This document shows, one piece after another, positions 1 to 9,006 of a DNA stretch of 34,758 bases. The notes below the pieces were generated by a model. That model had not been told where the DNA came from, did no database searches, and saw nothing but the letters and a program-made list of their open reading frames with translations. Location of the stretch: NCBI GenBank assembly GCA_021159005.1, contig JAGGSN010000229.1, positions 1-34,758 on the forward strand, given 5' to 3'. The position numbers were made by a program, and so were the translations under genes. This DNA comes from Candidatus Zixiibacteriota bacterium. Its GTDB lineage: Bacteria; Zixibacteria; MSB-5A5; UBA10806; 4484-95. Position 1 is the stretch's first letter; every line of letters begins with the position of its first letter.

Positions 1-1540
1 AAGTAGTATCCCAGACTAACGGCATATAGTATTCATCAATCGCCTTGATGTAGGGGTTTATATCGTAATATACAGCATCATACATACCAGGTACAGTGTC
101 CCCGTTTATATCAATAATACCAGTATTACCCATATGACTTTCTGTACTATCATATGCTGTATCGAGCTTCCAGAAAAGCAATCCCTTGGGCTGATAACAC
201 AAACCGATAAACGTTATACAACGAATTTCAGATCTTGTCGGCTTACGTCGTTGTTCACCATAGGCGCAACCATCGTAACTTTCATCACAAAACCAGTACT
301 GCGGTGTATACATCCAGCCTTCAGTCGTCGAACTATAATCAGTTAATACGGCCCTTATTGAATCACATGATGATGCTAATTTATCATTAAAATCAAATTG
401 CAGACCATTACCAGTATTGCCGGTGTATTCAGTCTCAATATCTATAGGATAAATGTATACCCAAAAGATTTTCGGATGCGCCAACCTTACCAGTTCTCTA
501 TAGAGCCTGTTGACCCAACCGAAATTAATCCAGCTGGCGCCATACGCCGGGTTATCCCATTCATAAAGTGTCATCGCTGAATCAATCAGATTATTGATAT
601 ACCCGAATGATCGATAATTTGTAGTACTCTGGGTATCTTTCAAAAACCAACCCAATACACTATCCTTGTATGCCGGACGATTGCCTGTCGAGTCTATAAT
701 TTCGGAGTCTCGATCACCAGCGAAAAGTTCTGCTGCATATTGGTCATAAACCTTAAAATAATCGACGAAGACGGTGCAGTTGCCGGTTGTCTCAAACTTA
801 AAATAAAACCAGCCGCCCTTAGAAGAATTATCATCAAATACCCAGAAGTAGTTTTGGTTAAACGTTGAAGAAGAAGAATCATCATTGGTTAATTCAAGAA
901 TGGTATCACGAAACACAGACGTATGGGGCAGTTCATAAACCTTAACCGTATCAACAAACTTAAGCGTATCAGGATGTTTTATTATGCTGAATATCCCAAC
1001 CACATCAGTTGTGTCATTCCAGGTAGAATCTATGCCGAGTTTGAGAATAGGATAGAAATCGAATCTGCGATAAAACCAACTATACTTATTATGAAGCCCA
1101 AGCTCCAAACCGTTTAACATCGTCCCGCTGCCGCCATAATAAGTATCACCTTCAGCATCTACAAGCTCAATATCATCGCCAAGGGCAGTCGTAAACTTGG
1201 TTTTATAATATTGACTGCTGTCAGGTTCGGGATGCGTGATTACATAATGAGTATTGGTATACATCATCTGAGGATTTGCCGTATCACTACCAGTATTCCA
1301 AGGATAAGGATATATCCCTTTAGAAATAAATCTGCTTTTGGCTGTATGATTAAAACCGCCGCACATATGTTGGTTGAAACCGAGTGATAAATACATGCTG
1401 TCCAATAGTTCATCGGTAAAATAACTGCTTGTGCTTGCCCAATGCGATGAGTAAGCCCCAAACGGCATCTCCGTCGAATCAATTAATTGAGCAGACGCTA
1501 ACAATGGTAAAAATATTATCAATATTATCTTTTTTAACAT
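1..1540 (-). CDS. Secreted TIM-barrel-like (glycoside hydrolase-like) protein, C-terminus outside window
   Basis: This open frame of 513 codons starts at ATG 1540 behind a strong AAAGGAGGT ribosome binding site and runs off the left edge. Residues 1-18 (MLKKIILIIFLPLLASA) form a signal peptide. The rest is a diverged paralogue of the gene at 3262-5289: both share 'PFGAYSSH/PWGAYSTH' near the start, a beta-sandwich-like insertion ending in 'DYFKVYD/DWFKVRD', and 'CITFIGLC/CNTFIGLC' followed by 'GLLFWK/GVLYWK'. Where the paralogue has 'GWYLRDEP', this one reads 'GWFLKDTQ' (residues 297-304), so the Glu expected as a catalytic acid in a clan-A-like barrel is missing. It is the last visible gene of a four-gene operon, 17 bp behind a beta-helix gene. 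A glycoside hydrolase-like fold is inferred from motif style; substrate unknown. Confidence 0.7.
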   Translation of the reverse strand, partial: MLKKIILIIFLPLLASAQLIDSTEMPFGAYSSHWASTSSYFTDELLDSMYLSLGFNQHMCGGFNHTAKSRFISKGIYPYPWNTGSDTANPQMMYTNTHYVITHPEPDSSQYYKTKFTTALGDDIELVDAEGDTYYGGSGTMLNGLELGLHNKYSWFYRRFDFYPILKLGIDSTWNDTTDVVGIFSIIKHPDTLKFVDTVKVYELPHTSVFRDTILELTNDDSSSSTFNQNYFWVFDDNSSKGGWFYFKFETTGNCTVFVDYFKVYDQYAAELFAGDRDSEIIDSTGNRPAYKDSVLGWFLKDTQSTTNYRSFGYINNLIDSAMTLYEWDNPAYGASWINFGWVNRLYRELVRLAHPKIFWVYIYPIDIETEYTGNTGNGLQFDFNDKLASSCDSIRAVLTDYSSTTEGWMYTPQYWFCDESYDGCAYGEQRRKPTRSEIRCITFIGLCYQPKGLLFWKLDTAYDSTESHMGNTGIIDINGDTVPGMYDAVYYDINPYIKAIDEYYMPLVWDTT

Positions 1541-1557
1541 TCCTTTACCTCCTTTGA

Positions 1558-3237
1558 TTACTTGATTAAGACTAACTTTTTGGGTTTACCTGAAAGCTCC
1601 AAACTCCATTGAGATATTTTCGCAAAATATACCCCCGATGAGCATTCAGAACCATAATCATCCCTGCCATCCCAGATGACGTTGTGTTCTCCTATATCCC
1701 TCCTTTCATCTAACAATGTTCTAACCTTTCGCCCCGTAATATCATATATGCTTATCTTTATCTCTGCCGGTATAGGTCCAAGATTGGCGACTGAATAGAC
1801 TATAGTCGTAGATGTATTAAACGGATTCGGGTAATTTGTTTTGATTGATGTAATCCGAGGTAAGGCCGCACCTGATTGATTCCAAATATCGGTTAAAGCT
1901 ATCTCGAGTTCTTCTGAGTAATCCGATATATTATCCTGGTTATCAACTGATGCGATACGGTAGTAGTAATTATGTTCGTTATCAACATCGGTATCGATAT
2001 AATATGATGTCTCAGGCTCAGCTATTTGATTAAATACGGATGGCTCAAAACCAGAGATTGTGTCTTTATATAAAAGATAACCGCGGAAATCAGCTTCGGT
2101 ATTGAAACGCCAGTTTATATAGACTGTATCCTGATTATATTGCCCTGAAATACTATCCGGCACCGCTGGAGGTAGATCAAGATACTCATACGATTCTCCA
2201 TAAATTCCACCATAAGCGCCAATATCAGATCTTGATCCATCCGTATCTAAATAGGTTGGATCGCCTGCATCTATAAGGGGGGAGAAAGCTTGCAAATGAA
2301 CATCTTCATCCGAGACATACAAAGGGTTACAGGATACATTGCCAATTGAATCAAAATCAAACTCCCAAGTTTCTATATCCACTTGATTATTATAAAAATT
2401 GTTGAATTTTATAACACTACCTGAATCATACAATTCAACACCTTTTCCACAATTAGATATAGAGTTGTTGAATAATGTGTCATTCAAGGTTGCGTTTATT
2501 CCATTCTGCCATAAATTCTTAGTTACATTATTATATCTAATGCTATTTGAAGTAGTTATACCATTTCTACCGCCAATTATTACATTATTTCTTATTATAT
2601 TACCACCTTCAATTGCATTGATATCTCCTCCGGGGATAATGATATTATTCTGAATAATCGAAGAACTGCTGTAGATAAAAAGTGCCCAATTTCCAGTTGT
2701 GTTTAGAATAAGATTATTACTGATAAGAAAATTACCGCTAAAATCAAATATATCAACTGCTTTGTCACAACTATCGAAAACGCAATTAACCACCTCTGAA
2801 GTACCCCCTTTTACAGATGCTCCCCAATGTGAATTGATAAACTTACAATTCCTGATTGACGCGCTTGCCCCGCCACTCATTTCTATTGAACGCCAATCGG
2901 GATGTCGAAATAAAATATTTTCAACTGAACAATTATCACCTAATCTAATTGCCGGTAAATGATAAGCATCGGTATACCAAAAAGTGCTATCCCAACCCAG
3001 ACCGACTACAGCGATAGAATCATAGAACTCCATAATAGCAACTTCATACCATTCCCCCGCGCCTATATACAGCGTATCATGCGGGTTGGTAGCGTCTATG
3101 GCATCCTGTATCAGGTGGGCGCCGGTCTCCCAGCTGGTGTAGGGGGGCTCGTCCGAGCCGTCATGGCTGGCGTAGTGGTAGTCGGCGTTGGCTATGCCGG
3201 TCGTTAATAGTAGCGTTATTATTATAATTGCTTTCAT
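1558..3237 (-). CDS. Secreted right-handed parallel beta-helix protein with FN3-like and FlgD-like C-terminal domains
   Basis: 559 residues. A signal peptide (residues 1-18) precedes the module 'YASHDGSDEPPYTSWETG', and residues of about 50-330 are Asn/Ile-rich repeats of the parallel beta-helix type ('NNLIL', 'NNIII', 'NNVII'), ending in 'LQAFSPLIDAGDP' and 'SDIGAYGG', typical of secreted pectate-lyase-like or choice-of-anchor proteins. An FN3-like domain (about 355-455) and a FlgD-like Ig domain (about 465-559) with 'NYPNPFN', 'YDITGRKVRTL' and 'SSGVYFAKI' follow. Such C-termini act as sorting or attachment modules in FCB-type bacteria, so the protein is probably displayed on the surface or secreted; the sugar ligand or enzyme activity cannot be read. 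It lies 24 bp behind the TIM-barrel-like gene and is a paralogue of 5300-7087. Confidence 0.85.
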   Translation of the reverse strand: MKAIIIITLLLTTGIANADYHYASHDGSDEPPYTSWETGAHLIQDAIDATNPHDTLYIGAGEWYEVAIMEFYDSIAVVGLGWDSTFWYTDAYHLPAIRLGDNCSVENILFRHPDWRSIEMSGGASASIRNCKFINSHWGASVKGGTSEVVNCVFDSCDKAVDIFDFSGNFLISNNLILNTTGNWALFIYSSSSIIQNNIIIPGGDINAIEGGNIIRNNVIIGGRNGITTSNSIRYNNVTKNLWQNGINATLNDTLFNNSISNCGKGVELYDSGSVIKFNNFYNNQVDIETWEFDFDSIGNVSCNPLYVSDEDVHLQAFSPLIDAGDPTYLDTDGSRSDIGAYGGIYGESYEYLDLPPAVPDSISGQYNQDTVYINWRFNTEADFRGYLLYKDTISGFEPSVFNQIAEPETSYYIDTDVDNEHNYYYRIASVDNQDNISDYSEELEIALTDIWNQSGAALPRITSIKTNYPNPFNTSTTIVYSVANLGPIPAEIKISIYDITGRKVRTLLDERRDIGEHNVIWDGRDDYGSECSSGVYFAKISQWSLELSGKPKKLVLIK

Positions 3238-3261
3238 ACATTTAATCCCTGCTAAAGATTA

Positions 3262-5289
3262 TTACTTCTTCTTATTAAAATATAATACATTATCATTATT
3301 TCCCAAGTCCATATTATCAGCCTCTGCTATTTTAAACAACCGCCCTTCGCCAGCCTTAAGCACAGTAGTGAAGTATAGCTTATCATCATATAAACTTGTA
3401 TAGGTAGTCTCTGAAACAGCTGCCCAATCTGTGGTAATTGAATCTGCAATATCAATAACCAGCAACCGCTCTGCGTTATTAAAAAATGAGCGGTTAATCT
3501 CCACAATGGCGGTTACATCAGGGGCAAGAGTTACGCTGTCGATATTGCAGGCGCGGTTGACCAGCATGAAATATTTATCGCCATTCTTGGTAAAATCACC
3601 CATATGAAACCAGCCAAGGTCGGGATTGGTTGTGTCGGAATAACCTCTAACCGATTTTACTATCTTGTTAGAAAATGTTTGTGATGAGGATGAACAGTAA
3701 TAAGTACCCTGCCATTCGAGTTCTCTTAACAACTTTCCTGTCGCGTTGATGTAGGGTGCCATATCTTCCACTGCATGCCACATATCCGTCTTATTGTCAA
3801 CTGTCCCCGTATCAAGCAAACCGACAGAATATAAAACAGTATCTCGATACCAAGGATGATATTTCCAATATAATACACCTTTTGCATTGTTGCACAAACC
3901 TATAAATGTATTGCAGGACAGTTCCGATTTTGTTACCGGTCGCCACCACCATTCGTCCTCAGACCAATTTGTTTCAGAATCGTCAAGATACATATAGCCA
4001 AATGCTTGAGGAACTATCCACCATTCTTCGCAATTATCATCTTCTATGCAAGCTGCGTTTACCAAACTTTCCACTTCTGCATTAAAGTAATGCGCAAATT
4101 GTTGACCGCGATGTTCAATATATCCACTTGTATCTCTATATTTACCTCCGGTGTATTCTGTATAATAAGTTTTATTAGTACCTCCAACAACGTACTGACC
4201 GCCATGGAAACCATATTTATCCAACCATACTACTTCCGGTTGGGATATCTTTAAGAAATCCTTAATCATCTGCTGGGGTGAACCAACCGTATCACTAGTT
4301 AAAAATATAGTTACAGCTCGCTGAGTCTGTGAAGTATATTGAAATAGGCTGTCGTAATGACGATATGCCCGATAATGCTCATATACCGGCTCATCGCGAA
4401 GATACCAGCCGGCGACATAGCTCTCCGCCCAGGCCGAACCTGCCATGTCTAAGATTTTATCATCAAATTCATGATTTTCAATTAGTCTTTCACCTCTATC
4501 ATCACGAACCTTAAACCAATCCAGATAAAATGTAATAGTGCTATCCCTGGACTTAATTTTAAAATTTGTTTTGCCATAAGGATCTCCGGCAATAATATCT
4601 CGTCGATAAGGATCAAAATAAATAACTATTGCGGTATCAACATATCCACCCTGACCATCGGAAAACATTCCGGCAGTTATTGGATATACTAAGTAAATAT
4701 TTGTATCAGGATCAGGTTCAGCATCAGCAATTATAACCTTGTAATCAGCAATTGTATCTTCAGGTTCAGGAACATTAGCAGTATCAATTTCAATCATTAT
4801 TCGCCAGGCGCTTTTGTAATATATTGAATTTTCTTGATGAAAAGCCAAACCATAAACAATATGGTCATCATTGGAATCGCCTTGATGTACCCAATAATCA
4901 CCTTCTTGATGACCATCATGATAAGTAAACCTCACTTCAGATTCTATATCCTCCGCCTCAATCTGTACATATCGAGCATCACAGTATTTTAAAATATTAT
5001 TTGAATATCCACTGCTATCACTTAAATATCTCCCGGGAAACACTTTCATGCCATCGTCATGATTCTCCTCAATTTTTTCACAAATTCTATTGCTATCATC
5101 ATCAGCGTGTATGTTAAGATAAATTACATTGAAGCCAAGAATATCCCTCAATGTATCCCTTTCGGCTAAATCTCGATGTGTTGAATATGCCCCCCAGGGA
5201 AATACCGTATCGGGAAGATCATCTGCAAAAGCAATACTTGAAAAAACAGTAAGTATTATCAAGATAATACTAAATATTAAGGTTTTCAC
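3262..5289 (-). CDS. Secreted TIM-barrel-like (glycoside hydrolase-like) protein with inserted carbohydrate-binding-like domain
   Basis: 675 residues starting with a signal peptide (residues 1-22). The N-terminal 'FPWGAYSTHRD' begins a barrel-like region that is interrupted at about 105-262 by a beta-rich segment ending 'YLDWFKVRDDRGERL', the usual finish of a jelly-roll carbohydrate-binding module. The barrel resumes with 'GWYLRDEP' (294-301), where Glu300 is a candidate catalytic acid, and 'CNTFIGLCNNAKGVLYWKYH'. A C-terminal beta-sandwich ends 'LKAGEGRLFKI', as in many glycosidases. There is no FlgD-like sorting domain. The gene sits 10 bp behind the beta-helix gene 5300-7087 and 24 bp ahead of the next one, so all are co-transcribed. 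I infer action on an external polysaccharide; the family could not be named. Confidence 0.75.
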   Translation of the reverse strand: MKTLIFSIILIILTVFSSIAFADDLPDTVFPWGAYSTHRDLAERDTLRDILGFNVIYLNIHADDDSNRICEKIEENHDDGMKVFPGRYLSDSSGYSNNILKYCDARYVQIEAEDIESEVRFTYHDGHQEGDYWVHQGDSNDDHIVYGLAFHQENSIYYKSAWRIMIEIDTANVPEPEDTIADYKVIIADAEPDPDTNIYLVYPITAGMFSDGQGGYVDTAIVIYFDPYRRDIIAGDPYGKTNFKIKSRDSTITFYLDWFKVRDDRGERLIENHEFDDKILDMAGSAWAESYVAGWYLRDEPVYEHYRAYRHYDSLFQYTSQTQRAVTIFLTSDTVGSPQQMIKDFLKISQPEVVWLDKYGFHGGQYVVGGTNKTYYTEYTGGKYRDTSGYIEHRGQQFAHYFNAEVESLVNAACIEDDNCEEWWIVPQAFGYMYLDDSETNWSEDEWWWRPVTKSELSCNTFIGLCNNAKGVLYWKYHPWYRDTVLYSVGLLDTGTVDNKTDMWHAVEDMAPYINATGKLLRELEWQGTYYCSSSSQTFSNKIVKSVRGYSDTTNPDLGWFHMGDFTKNGDKYFMLVNRACNIDSVTLAPDVTAIVEINRSFFNNAERLLVIDIADSITTDWAAVSETTYTSLYDDKLYFTTVLKAGEGRLFKIAEADNMDLGNNDNVLYFNKKK

Positions 5290-5299
5290 AAACCCTCCT

Positions 5300-7087
5300 T
5301 TACTTTACTAATAATAGCTTCCTTTTCGATGACAACCGCCGCTCATTCCATTGGCTGATAGATGCAAAATATAAGCCTGAGGGAAGAGCATTGCCGTTAT
5401 CATCCTTACCATCCCAAATTATCTTATGACTTCCAACCTCCTTTCTTGCATCGAATAACAATCTCACCTTGCGGCCTAAGATATCATAGATATCGATATT
5501 TATCTGAGCCGGTATCGGACCGATATTACCGACATAATAAACAATGGTAGTCTGCGAATTAAAAGGATTGGGATAGTTGCTGGTGATAGCTGTAAACTCG
5601 GGCCTCTCAACTCCCGGCATATCCCATATCGAAACAAGGTTAATCTCCAGTTCCTCTGAATAATCTGAGATATTATCCTGATTATCAATCGAGGCTATCC
5701 GGTAATAATAATCTTGATCCGTCGTCCAATCGGAATCTAAATAATATGATGTGTCAAGCTCGGCAATAAGGTTAAACTCCGATGGCTCAAAGCCTGAATA
5801 AGTGTCGCGATATAATTCATAGCGATTGAAATCAGCTTCACCAATAAAACGCCAGATAAGATTAATGGTTGAGTCGTCAAGATCTATATTAGCCGACAGG
5901 CTGTCGGGAGTATGGGGCGGTAAGTCGAGATAAGTATAAGATTCACCTCCCTGTCCGCCATAACAGCCTAAATCAGAGCGAGTCCCGTCAACATCAAGGA
6001 TGTTTGGATCGCCGGCATCTATAAGCGGGGAGAAGGCTTGAAGATGATAATCATCACCCTGATTGTTAAACATTGGATATTTATGAATAAAACCATAGGT
6101 CGTATCTATAAAGTTAGGTAAGCCAAGTATTCGAAAACTATGTTCTGTTCCCCAGATATTGTTATAATTCGCATATAATGTCTGGTTGGACCCAAAAAGA
6201 CCGATGCCTGCAACTTCACCACCGGTTAAGGCATTATTTAAAACAGTGAGTATTGCGTTATCTCCTTCTAAATCTATGGCTACATCAACTTCCCAATATG
6301 TATGGGCATAAATTGTATCTATGGTATTGTTTACAATTATTGAATTTTCACCTGAAGGCGATATTATTATTCCGTTACCACTTACATAGCTTAATATAAG
6401 ATTATTGGCGATATAGTCATATTCTGAAAGTTCATCTATAGCGCAAATTTCAACAGCATGCCATGCACCTTGACTTTTAGCAATATTATTTATTATAATA
6501 TTCGTATCAGCCAAAGAATGTATAGGCGCATCATCAAAAGTCTGAATGATGCAATTAGAAACATACAAATATGTGTCACCGAAACCATTATGCACAGTTG
6601 ATTGCTCACCGTTAAAGATGCAATTTTGCACAAATGTTCTAGTAGCACCAAAAACACCGCCGCCTTCAAACCTGCAATTGTAAACATATAATTCGCGATA
6701 AATACCGCCATAGATAGCATTGCTAAAGTTGCCGGTATGCTCGATAAAAAGATCTACGATAGTAGTTATAGAGTCGCAGCTTATCACCGAACGCGGGAAC
6801 TCATCATACCACACTCGCGAGGAGTCCATCCCCATACCGATAAGCGCCAATGAATCATCATGCAGGAAAATGCGCCCATAGTAATCTCCGGCGCCTACAT
6901 ATATCGTATCGCCACGGCTGGCGGCATCGGCGGCATCCTGCACCACATGCGCCGCTGTCTCCCAGCTGGTGTAGGGGGGCTCATCCGAGCCGTCATGGCT
7001 GGCGTAGTGGTAGTCGGCGTAGGCGGCAGTGGCTGTTATAAGCATTACACCGATTAGCATGAATATTTTGATGATTCTATTCATCAT
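5300..7087 (-). CDS. Secreted right-handed parallel beta-helix protein with FN3-like and FlgD-like C-terminal domains (first gene of operon)
   Basis: 595 residues with a signal peptide (about 1-24, 'MLITATAAYA') and the module 'YASHDGSDEPPYTSWETA'. A beta-helix region (about 60-360) of 'NNIA', 'NNLIL', 'NNTI' turns ends with 'LQAFSPLIDAGDP' and 'SDLGCYGG'; an FN3-like domain (about 385-485) and a FlgD-like domain with 'NYPNPFN', 'YDILGRKVRLLF' and 'PSGLYFASI' follow. It is the paralogue of 1558-3237 and heads the four-gene operon. The start is a double ATG preceded by GGGAG at 8-nt spacing. The protein is probably exported and surface-anchored through its C-terminal domain, with a binding or lyase role that the sequence alone does not settle. 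Confidence 0.85.
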   Translation of the reverse strand: MMNRIIKIFMLIGVMLITATAAYADYHYASHDGSDEPPYTSWETAAHVVQDAADAASRGDTIYVGAGDYYGRIFLHDDSLALIGMGMDSSRVWYDEFPRSVISCDSITTIVDLFIEHTGNFSNAIYGGIYRELYVYNCRFEGGGVFGATRTFVQNCIFNGEQSTVHNGFGDTYLYVSNCIIQTFDDAPIHSLADTNIIINNIAKSQGAWHAVEICAIDELSEYDYIANNLILSYVSGNGIIISPSGENSIIVNNTIDTIYAHTYWEVDVAIDLEGDNAILTVLNNALTGGEVAGIGLFGSNQTLYANYNNIWGTEHSFRILGLPNFIDTTYGFIHKYPMFNNQGDDYHLQAFSPLIDAGDPNILDVDGTRSDLGCYGGQGGESYTYLDLPPHTPDSLSANIDLDDSTINLIWRFIGEADFNRYELYRDTYSGFEPSEFNLIAELDTSYYLDSDWTTDQDYYYRIASIDNQDNISDYSEELEINLVSIWDMPGVERPEFTAITSNYPNPFNSQTTIVYYVGNIGPIPAQINIDIYDILGRKVRLLFDARKEVGSHKIIWDGKDDNGNALPSGLYFASISQWNERRLSSKRKLLLVK

Positions 7088-7101
7088 ATAAATTGCTCCC
7101 G

Positions 7102-7107
7102 ATTATA
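7102..7107 (-). promoter_or_regulatory. Candidate -10 box (TATAAT) of the secreted-protein operon
   Basis: On the minus strand a perfect TATAAT lies about 15 nt before the ATG at 7087, in an AT-rich leader. No convincing -35 box is seen, so this is only a candidate. Confidence 0.35.
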
Positions 7108-7241
7108 AATGGGCGATAAAACTACTTAAATAAATATAGCCATCATTGCCTTTTTGTCAATATAAATGCTGCCTTTACTTAAGCCCAAAAATTTTAATGT
7201 ATCAGGATAGTAGCTTTGCGACATCCAGATACCAAAGGCAC

Positions 7242-7282
7242 CCTCGGGATGTCATCCGCTTGGGCGGATTTCCATCCTGAGG
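7242..7282. repeat. Nested extragenic palindrome
   Basis: Outer arms CCTCGGGATG (7242-7251) and CATCCTGAGG (7273-7282) pair with one G-T. Inside them ATCCGC (7254-7259) and GCGGAT (7264-7269) form a second hairpin related to the palindromes at 22173 and 34702. The rest of the gene-free stretch 7088-7560 shows no coding region I can support. Confidence 0.6.
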
Positions 7283-7561
7283 GATAAAAGTTGTGCAGAG
7301 CTTCATGACTTGGAAACTGTTCATCCGTCGGGTGCAAAACCCTCTCTGTGGTGCATTATACAGATTTGTATGTATAACTATTTTCTATTTTTAATGCATG
7401 ACATACTTCAAGTAATAACCGGATTTAGCATGGAAGATTTTAAAAATTATAACAGGAATTTGAAAGGCAGCAATAACTAACTTGGAAAACAGCGGCCCCC
7501 GAGCTCTAACTCGAGCCGTCCATAAAAGTAGTCTTCTCGTCATTTGGCGACAGGTTAAAAA

Positions 7562-7807
7562 CTAACTCCCGTTTGGAGATAAGAGATTTCCGCCTTCGCC
7601 GCCGCTGAAACAAAGCGAAAAACCAACTGCATACCATAGAATTGTTGTTGCTCCCATTGAAACGAAGCTCTGAATCATGATAGAGAGCACGTTCTTACGC
7701 CCCAACAAACCGCCATAGAAAAACGCCAGACCCGGTGTCATTAGCATGACCGGACTTGTAGCCACAAGCATAAAACCGGTATTGCCAGAATCAAACATAT
7801 TTTTCAT
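7562..7807 (-). pseudogene. amt: Ammonium transporter N-terminal remnant
   Basis: The frame encodes 81 residues that match the start of Amt/MEP ammonium channels: 'GNTGFMLVATSPVMLMTPGL' followed by 'AFFYGGLLGRKNVLSIMIQS' are the first membrane helix and the conserved loop after it. A complete Amt has about 400 residues and eleven helices; here the frame stops after 'FSLCFSGGEGG' plus a short unrelated tail, and nothing downstream on either frame resumes the family. The likelier start is the second ATG (7798), with AGTAAGG about 9 nt upstream. The gene is a truncated remnant and cannot make a channel. It lies beside a broken two-component system, so the whole block appears to be decaying. Confidence 0.8.
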
Positions 7808-7947
7808 CCTTACTCAAAACCCAAATGGAAATAATATATTCGACAACAGGCAATTTGAAAATAGGGTATTTCCTGATTATTGACTTCGAAATCCCTTACA
7901 GATAAGCAATGAGACGGCAGGTATATTGAGTTATCTCAACCCATTCT

Positions 7948-8595
7948 CTAATCTAATTTGGCAAGTCCTTCGCGAATAGCGTATTTGGTCAGTTCGGCAA
8001 TACTGTGCAGGCTAAGTTTATCCATAATCTGCTTTCGATAGCTCTCTACAGTTTTCACACTTATGTATAGCATTCCCGCTATATCCTTAGTGGACTTGCC
8101 CTCGGCGAGAAGCTGGAGAACCTCACGTTCTCTCCCGCTCAGCGGCGAACAGGATAAACTACTGCCTTCGCGCATCCATTCGACATAGTCGCGGAGCACT
8201 TGACTGCGTACAGATTTACTGAAAAACAACTCTCCCTTCCAGACCACATCGATAGCTTCTATGACTTCCCGGACAGCCGACTCTTTGAGTATGTATCCAC
8301 ATGCTCCGACACGTAATGACTCCTGGATAAATTTCCGATCGGCATGCATTGAGAGCATTATAATTTTCGTGTCAGGTGTTTCATCAATTATTTTTCGGGC
8401 AGAGTCTATTCCGTTCAATCAAGGCATTGAAATGTCAGGAAGGATAATATTGGGTTTATGTCTCGCGGCAAGGTTTACAGCCTCCAATCCATCTTTGGCT
8501 ACTCCAACCACTTTAATATTCCCTTGTCCTTCCAATAGAGGACGAAGCCCGTCAATCAGCAGCTTGTGGTCATCTGCCAGCAGGATTCTAATCAT
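7948..8595 (-). pseudogene. NarL/LuxR-type response regulator interrupted by an in-frame TGA
   Basis: From ATG 8595 the frame reads a receiver domain ('ILLADDHKLLIDGL', phospho-acceptor Asp54 in 'LPDISMP') and then TGA at 8419-8421, immediately followed in the same frame by 'LNGIDSARKI', the rest of the receiver ('GACGYILKES') and a LuxR-type helix-turn-helix ('LSGREREVLQLLAEGKS', 'KTVESYRKQIMDKL'). In NarL relatives the interrupted codon is usually Gly in 'MPGLNGI', so GGA to TGA is the simplest lesion. Both halves are otherwise intact, about 215 residues, the normal length. The start overlaps the kinase stop codon, showing the former operon. An internal start after the stop could still yield an HTH-containing C-terminal half. 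Confidence 0.85.
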
Positions 8596-9006
8596 ACTCA
8601 ATCTCGGTTGTTGTTTTATATGGAGTAGAAATCGATATTCGAGTTCCTTGTCCGGGCGTCGAATCGATATTGAGTGAACCGCCTATGTATGATAAGCGCT
8701 CGCGAATGCTAAATAGTCCAAAACAGCAATCTGCAGATAGACTATTTTCAAATGAAGTCGTATTAAATCCTCGGCCATCATCACTCACGACAATCACGAT
8801 TCCATTTCTCTGCCAGTATGATCATGTAAATCGGAAGCAATCTCTCGTCGTTCACGCGCTTCTGCCAGAGATAATTCAGAGGTTAGGCGGCGAAGCTGTA
8901 TTTGATAAGCTCAAATACGGCTATCGATTTCCTGCTGCTCGTTATTAGCGTTAGATGACAAACCGTTTGTCTTATCTGTGTCCAGTGGCTTTTCATTGTA
9001 TTCCAT
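8588..9006 (-). pseudogene. Histidine kinase remnant (NarX/DegS type) with internal deletion
   Basis: The C-terminal part (8588-8797 and a few codons upstream) is a HATPase end: 'VVSDDGRGFN', then 'CFGLFSIRERLSYIGGSLNI' and 'STPGQGTRISIS'. Just upstream, in another frame, lies the dimerisation helix 'LTSELSLAEARERREIASDL' followed by 'HDH', with the phospho-accepting His codon at 8824-8826. The segment between the H box and the ATP-binding G1 box, normally more than 100 residues, is missing, and a TGA (8911-8913) breaks the upstream frame. The region up to ATG 9006 continues in frame but has no recognisable domain. The enzyme cannot be functional. Its partner is the interrupted regulator overlapping it. 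Confidence 0.75.

Noticed and set aside
8419-8421. UGA read as glycine (alternative genetic code) or as selenocysteine in the response regulator.
   Set aside because: The RND gene ends at a TGA stop (14941-14943), GGA glycine codons are normal in other genes, and the neighbouring kinase and amt genes are also broken, so a nonsense mutation is simpler. The site is a Gly position, not a redox Cys.
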